49,193 bases of DNA, taken from positions 1 through 49,193 of IMG/VR virus record IMGVR_UViG_3300021976_000024. One strand, given 5' to 3'. Positions 45,336 through 49,193 of the stretch are shown here, piece after piece. The number at the start of each line of letters is the position of its first letter. The first letter of the stretch is position 1. The notes beneath the pieces are model-generated. The model was not told the origin of the DNA. It searched no databases and saw nothing but the letters and a program-made list of their open reading frames with translations. A program made the position numbers and the translations under genes. The stretch comes from a virus.

Positions 45336-46846
45336 CGGCCGGCGGCGGGCCCGATGGCCCGCGGGTTACCGGCGGGCGGCTGGCCGCCCTGCAACTGCTG
45401 CTGCCGGCCACCGAGCTCCTGCGCCCGCGGGGACGCGGCGGCGGCGGCCTGGACGAGCATCTCCCGCTTGATGCGGGCCTGCTCAGCCTTCTCCTCCAGC
45501 TTGAGCCGGTCGATGGTGGCCTGGTCGAGCCCGATCTGCTCCCAGGTGATCTCCGAGCGGGGCAGGTACACGCCGGTGGAGACCAGCGACATGACGGACT
45601 GGGCGGCAGCCTGGCGGGTCGGAGTGGCCGGGTTGCCCCACCGCGACTTGAGCAGCCGCAGTTCCTCGGGCAGCTCGTCGGTCTCGTCGCGCAGCATGAT
45701 CGAGAGCTGGGCGAGGCTCACCCAGCCGGAGCCGAAGGACACGTGGTCGCGCTCGGCGACCTTGTTGAGGTCCGCTTCGCCGGCGTTGATGGCGTCGGCC
45801 GACGCCGGGTTGTCGTGGATGATGCCCAGGTACGACACCGGGATGGAGGTCTCGCCGGCGAACATGGTGGCGATCTCGCGCAGGTGCTCGATGTTGGGCT
45901 GCATCGTCATCTGCGGGAACTGGCCGACGGCGGTCGGGTGCGGCGTGGTGCCGGAGTCCTCGTCGTACTCGCCGTGCGGGACCGCCCAGATGCGACCGAG
46001 GACGGTCTCCCAGCCGGTCTTGATGTTGCCGTCCTTGTCGGCGAAGGCTCCCTCGTCGACACCGATGGCGTAGCGCTGCGGGCTGGAGTAGAACTCCGCG
46101 GACACCTCGGTGCGCATCACCGTGCGCACGCCCATGTCCGTCCACGACATCACCGGGCGGGTAATGCGGGACATGCCGAACTTCCGCTCGATGAAAGGGC
46201 GGTGGATCAACGGGACGCACAGGACGCGCCCGGTCGGGTTCGGACGGCGATCCACCGTCCACGTGCCGTTCTGGTCGCGTTCCATCACGAGCACGCGGTC
46301 GGGCATGTACAGGATCTCGGTGAGTTCCGAACCACGACCGGACACGACCTCTAGCGCCGCGTCGAGGCGGCGAGCGCGGCGGTTGTAGAGGGCGGTGGCC
46401 TGCCGGGCGGAGCGGATCGAGTAGACGATCTCCGGCTCGCCCGCCGCCTCGTCGCCAGCGGTGACGAAGACGAACGCGGTGCCGTGGATGAGCGCGCTGA
46501 CGTGTGCCTGCGAGCGCTCCAAACCCATGTTGTTCATCGCGTCGATCTCGGCGAGGTCGTCGAGCAGGCTCGACTCCTCCGGCATGACGTAGTCCTCGAA
46601 GTTGAGACGCTGTTCGAGGACGTCCACGGTCTTCGCGGGCCACCCGATGACGGTCTCGACGTCGCGAAGTTCCTCCGGGATGGAGATGCCGAACTTCTCC
46701 AGGCGACGCTTGCCGTCGTAGTAGGCGGACCGGAGCGCGTTGCGCTTCTCCTTCTCTTGCAGCTGGTTGCGCAGTTCGTTGCGCAGGCGCTGCTCGTCGT
46801 CGTGGAGCTGAGGGCTGATGAGCGCGGGGACTAGGGCCACGACCAC
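45332..46846 (-). CDS. Portal protein (SPP1 gp6-like)
   Basis: 504 residues from GTG 46846 (GTG 46840 lies better with respect to GGAG). RNELRNQLQEKEKRNALRSAYYDGKRRLEKFGISIPEELRD is the usual N-terminus of actinophage portals, followed by VETVIGWPAKTVDVLEQRLNF, ERSQAHVSALIHGTAFVFV, and VSAEFYSSPQRYAIG. The C-terminus has a Gln/Gly-rich tail. Forms the dodecameric DNA gate at one capsid vertex. Confidence 0.88.
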   Translation of the reverse strand: MVVALVPALISPQLHDDEQRLRNELRNQLQEKEKRNALRSAYYDGKRRLEKFGISIPEELRDVETVIGWPAKTVDVLEQRLNFEDYVMPEESSLLDDLAEIDAMNNMGLERSQAHVSALIHGTAFVFVTAGDEAAGEPEIVYSIRSARQATALYNRRARRLDAALEVVSGRGSELTEILYMPDRVLVMERDQNGTWTVDRRPNPTGRVLCVPLIHRPFIERKFGMSRITRPVMSWTDMGVRTVMRTEVSAEFYSSPQRYAIGVDEGAFADKDGNIKTGWETVLGRIWAVPHGEYDEDSGTTPHPTAVGQFPQMTMQPNIEHLREIATMFAGETSIPVSYLGIIHDNPASADAINAGEADLNKVAERDHVSFGSGWVSLAQLSIMLRDETDELPEELRLLKSRWGNPATPTRQAAAQSVMSLVSTGVYLPRSEITWEQIGLDQATIDRLKLEEKAEQARIKREMLVQAAAAASPRAQELGGRQQQLQGGQPPAGNPRAIGPAAGR

Positions 46847-46851
46847 TCCGA

Positions 46852-48558
46852 TCAGCTCAGGACGACGACCTTGTTGGACTTGCGCTTGGTGCCCCGGCCG
46901 ATGCCCATGGCGATGGCCTGGAGTCGGCCCTGCCAGGCCAGGACCATCGCGTAGGCCGCGTCGATCTTGTTCGGCGAGTCCGGGTAGGACTTGTAGAGCA
47001 GGTAGCCCTGCGGGACCGTGCGCTTGCGGGCGTTCAGCACGTGGCGCATGAGCACCGGGTGGCCGTCGTGCGTCATCTCGCCGTTAGCGATGGCGTCGTG
47101 AGTGCGCCGCACCCACTCGACCATCCGGACGTCGCGGCCACGCGGCCACGCCTGGATGGGGTGCTGGTGCTGGCCGTTGACGCGCAGCCGGGCGCCGAAC
47201 TGGGCCTCCCAGGCGGCGACATGGCCCGTCCAGCCGTGCGGGTCGGCGAGGAAGCCGACCACCTTGTACGTCTTGAAGGCCCACCGGACCATCGCGTCGA
47301 CCTCGGTCGTGGGCGGCTCCCACGCCTCGGTGCCGCGCTTGCGCACCACCTCCGGGGGTTCCCAGATGCCGATGGTGAAGACGTGGCCGTCGCGGATGCG
47401 GCAGCCGATGAGCGCGGTGGCATCGGCGCGGCCGTGCTCGCGTCCGCGGGAGCCGTCGAAGCCCATCGTGATCTGCTCGCCGGCGGCGATCTCCGGGATG
47501 ACACCGAGGGACTCCAGCAACAGCGGGTTGGTGGCGTCGCGGGCGTTCCACTGCACCGCGGGGCACCACTGGTCGCTGGCGTGGGTGATCTGGTTCAGAT
47601 AGTCCGAACGGGCCACCTGGACGTCGGTGGCGGGGTCCCAGATGCGGTTGATCTGGGATTCGAGGTCCACGTGTCCGGGCGGGCAGGCGGGCTCGTGCAG
47701 GACGCACCCGTCGGCGTGGCCGGACGAGTCGCCGTAGACGTGGCGCAGACCACGGATCAGCGAGTCGTGGTCGGTCATGTCGGTGTCGGCGGGCGCCTCG
47801 CGGTGGTCGTACAGCAGCCCGAGTGCGCGGGCGCGGCCCTCGTCGATGGCGGCCATCCAGCTGGCGGTCTCCTCGGCGACGGACTCGTCGCCGGGGATGA
47901 AGGCGTTGGGCGCCTCGACCGTCCGGCCACCGTTCTTCGAGGAGTTGGTGCGCAGGTTCTGCGCGAGCATGGGCCCGTTGTTCGAGGGGACCCACTCTTC
48001 GGTCTGGTCGAGGGTCGAAAACACCGCAGGAGCGCCCTTGACGGACCTGGCGGACGCCGTGATCTGCTGGATGCGGCCCTTCTTCGGCAGCGCCACGAAT
48101 GAGTCCATCGGGTCGAGATCCGGGAACTCGTCGAGGATGGGACCCTCGCGGATCATCTCCAGCAGCGGCTGCCACGTGTTGCGGGTCTGCATCTCCGACA
48201 CGGCGGCGATGTGGACGATCGGGGTCCGCACCGTGCGCCACGGCCGGCCCACCGGCTGGCCCTTGGTGTCCCAGCCGTCGAAGAGGACGTCCCCGAGGGC
48301 CTCCACGCACGCGAGGGCGGCCAGCATGGGCGACTTGCCCCAGCCACGGGGGCGGCCCAGGAGGCCACGGTCGTAGCGGAAGCGGCCCGTGTCGGGGTTG
48401 ATCTCGTAGAAGCGCAGCAGGAAGTCCTCCTGCTCGCGGTACGGGCGAAACGGCTCGTACTCGGCGCGGCCGGGGGCCGCGAGCATGTCCGTCATCCAGT
48501 CGATGACGTAGTAGCCGAGGGTGGGGACCTCACCTGGTGCGCTGGGCTTCCACGGCAT
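46852..48558 (-). CDS. terL: Terminase large subunit
   Basis: 568 residues from ATG 48558, overlapping the small subunit's TGA. The ATPase part holds a Walker A-like GRPRGWGKS (about residues 69-76) and a Walker B/catalytic segment AVFSTLDQTEEW. The RNase H-like nuclease part has MGFDGSRGREHGRADATALIG (first Asp), VVGFLADPHGW and PNKIDAAYAMVLAW (last Asp). It powers DNA packaging and cuts the concatemer. The end is basic (GRGTKRKSNKVVV). Confidence 0.9.
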   Translation of the reverse strand: MPWKPSAPGEVPTLGYYVIDWMTDMLAAPGRAEYEPFRPYREQEDFLLRFYEINPDTGRFRYDRGLLGRPRGWGKSPMLAALACVEALGDVLFDGWDTKGQPVGRPWRTVRTPIVHIAAVSEMQTRNTWQPLLEMIREGPILDEFPDLDPMDSFVALPKKGRIQQITASARSVKGAPAVFSTLDQTEEWVPSNNGPMLAQNLRTNSSKNGGRTVEAPNAFIPGDESVAEETASWMAAIDEGRARALGLLYDHREAPADTDMTDHDSLIRGLRHVYGDSSGHADGCVLHEPACPPGHVDLESQINRIWDPATDVQVARSDYLNQITHASDQWCPAVQWNARDATNPLLLESLGVIPEIAAGEQITMGFDGSRGREHGRADATALIGCRIRDGHVFTIGIWEPPEVVRKRGTEAWEPPTTEVDAMVRWAFKTYKVVGFLADPHGWTGHVAAWEAQFGARLRVNGQHQHPIQAWPRGRDVRMVEWVRRTHDAIANGEMTHDGHPVLMRHVLNARKRTVPQGYLLYKSYPDSPNKIDAAYAMVLAWQGRLQAIAMGIGRGTKRKSNKVVVLS

Positions 48559-49031
48559 CAACCCGCCTCGGTGAGGGGGCCACGACGCTTGCGGGACTCC
48601 GACATGTCCTTCTTGCGCTCGCGCCGGTCGGTGGCGTCGTCGGCGTCGGCGAACTGGACCTTGAGCCGGGCGCGGTCCTCGGGGGTGGCGCCGAACTTGC
48701 CGACCCGCTGCCGGAGCTCGGAGGCGACCTTCATGTCGCCGTTCCAGAACTGGGCATGGATGAGCGCGGTGTCCAGGAGGAACTCCCAGTCGGACTCCGT
48801 GAAGTCGGGCGCCAGCGGGCTGTCCGCCCACGTCCGCCACCAGTTCCGGGTCCGCTCCGGCCAGAACCACTCCTGGGTCACGAAGACGCCGTCGATCTTG
48901 ACCTGGAAGTCAAACTCAGGTAATTCCGGTTGTGATGCCCGCTGGGCCACCACCAGGCGCATCGGCGTCTGGTCACGACGGAATCGAGTCTGCCGACTGG
49001 GGTCATTTCCGAGCGGTCCGCGGCTTCCCAT
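48558..49031 (-). CDS. terS: Terminase small subunit
   Basis: 157 residues from ATG 49031, chosen because GGAGGA lies seven to eight bases upstream; ATG 49037 is too close to it. MGSRGPLGNDPSRQTRFRRDQ is the typical actinophage TerS start. A helical core (WADSPLAPDFTESDWEFLLDTALIHAQFWNGDMKVASELRQRVGKFGATPEDRARL) and a basic tail (RRERKKDMSESRKRRG) follow. It recognises the packaging site and loads TerL. First gene of the late operon. Confidence 0.8.
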   Translation of the reverse strand: MGSRGPLGNDPSRQTRFRRDQTPMRLVVAQRASQPELPEFDFQVKIDGVFVTQEWFWPERTRNWWRTWADSPLAPDFTESDWEFLLDTALIHAQFWNGDMKVASELRQRVGKFGATPEDRARLKVQFADADDATDRRERKKDMSESRKRRGPLTEAG

Positions 49032-49037
49032 GTCCAT

Positions 49038-49193
49038 TTCCTCCCGTGCGGGCGGCTGACCGGCCCGTGCGGGTCCATGGTCAGGTTACGTAGTTGCTAA
49101 CACTGCTGGTCACAGCGATCTGGATCTTGGTGTGTCCCGTATGACACGATATGTGACAAAACCGGACTAAACCTGTCAAAACGTTTAGCGCCA
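49038..49193 (-). promoter_or_regulatory. Late operon promoter and probable packaging-site region
   Basis: Noncoding. On the minus strand TTGACA (49178-49173) is a good -35, with CATATC-like bases 18-20 positions downstream. CTAAAC (49168-49173) and GTTTAG (49183-49188) form an inverted repeat around it. GTGTC-CCGTAT-GACAC (49133-49148) is another palindrome, and TGTGACAAAAC/TGTCAAAAC is repeated directly. Lying before terS and at the window end, it is the likely late promoter and cos/pac neighbourhood. Confidence 0.5.

Overview
The window looks like a complete or near-complete genome of a temperate siphovirus (long non-contractile tail) that infects a high-GC actinobacterium. The evidence is the very GC-rich sequence with frequent GTG and TTG starts, stop/start overlaps of the ATGA and GTGA type, an r1t-type holin, a ReqiPepy6 Gp37-like tail protein, a large serine integrase and a BldD-like regulator. 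The two window ends may be adjacent: the gene cut at base 1 would reach a stop codon after two more codons if the right end were joined to it.

Layout. Positions 1-3207 (minus): small zinc-binding and hypothetical proteins, a Holliday-junction-resolvase-like nuclease, a C5-cytosine methyltransferase and a Cro-like protein. Position 3281 starts the divergent repressor gene. Positions 3907-7898 (plus): a compact string of small early genes, including a SLOG/DUF2493 protein and a VWA protein. Positions 7899-10485: the lysogeny module, with two large hairpins, a serine integrase and a membrane protein, all minus. Positions 10486-14811 (plus): a likely conversion (moron) cassette with an LPDTG wall-anchored surface protein, a lipoprotein, membrane proteins and a methyltransferase. 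Positions 14963-17518 (plus): a BldD-like regulator and several zinc-knuckle proteins. Positions 17574-20191 (minus): a zinc-finger protein, a second methyltransferase, small proteins and a tRNA locus. Positions 20357-23781 (plus): ParB-like, DUF4258 and helix-turn-helix genes. Positions 24116-49031 (minus): the whole late operon, transcribed leftwards from terminase through head, tail, endolysin and holin to the tail fibres.

The most remarkable feature is the tRNA locus at 18921-19312 on the minus strand. Besides one ordinary tRNA-His(GTG), it holds two tRNAs whose halves are in permuted order. In each, the 3' half (anticodon-stem 3' strand, T-arm, acceptor 3' strand) comes first and is followed within a few bases by its own matching 5' half (acceptor 5' strand, D-arm, anticodon-stem 5' strand). 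The acceptor stems pair over 7 of 7 positions in both. The outer flanks of each unit are also complementary, so the two open anticodon-loop ends would be held together. Circularly permuted tRNAs are known from some algae and archaea; I know of no phage example.

Other notable points are a dispersed ACTGTTCG / CGAACWGTTCG motif near lysogeny and cassette promoters, a nested leader structure before position 23034, a canonical -1 frameshift in the tail-assembly chaperone genes, an M23 peptidase domain in the tape measure, and a collagen-like membrane protein in the lysis region. Everything was read by eye; no database search was run.
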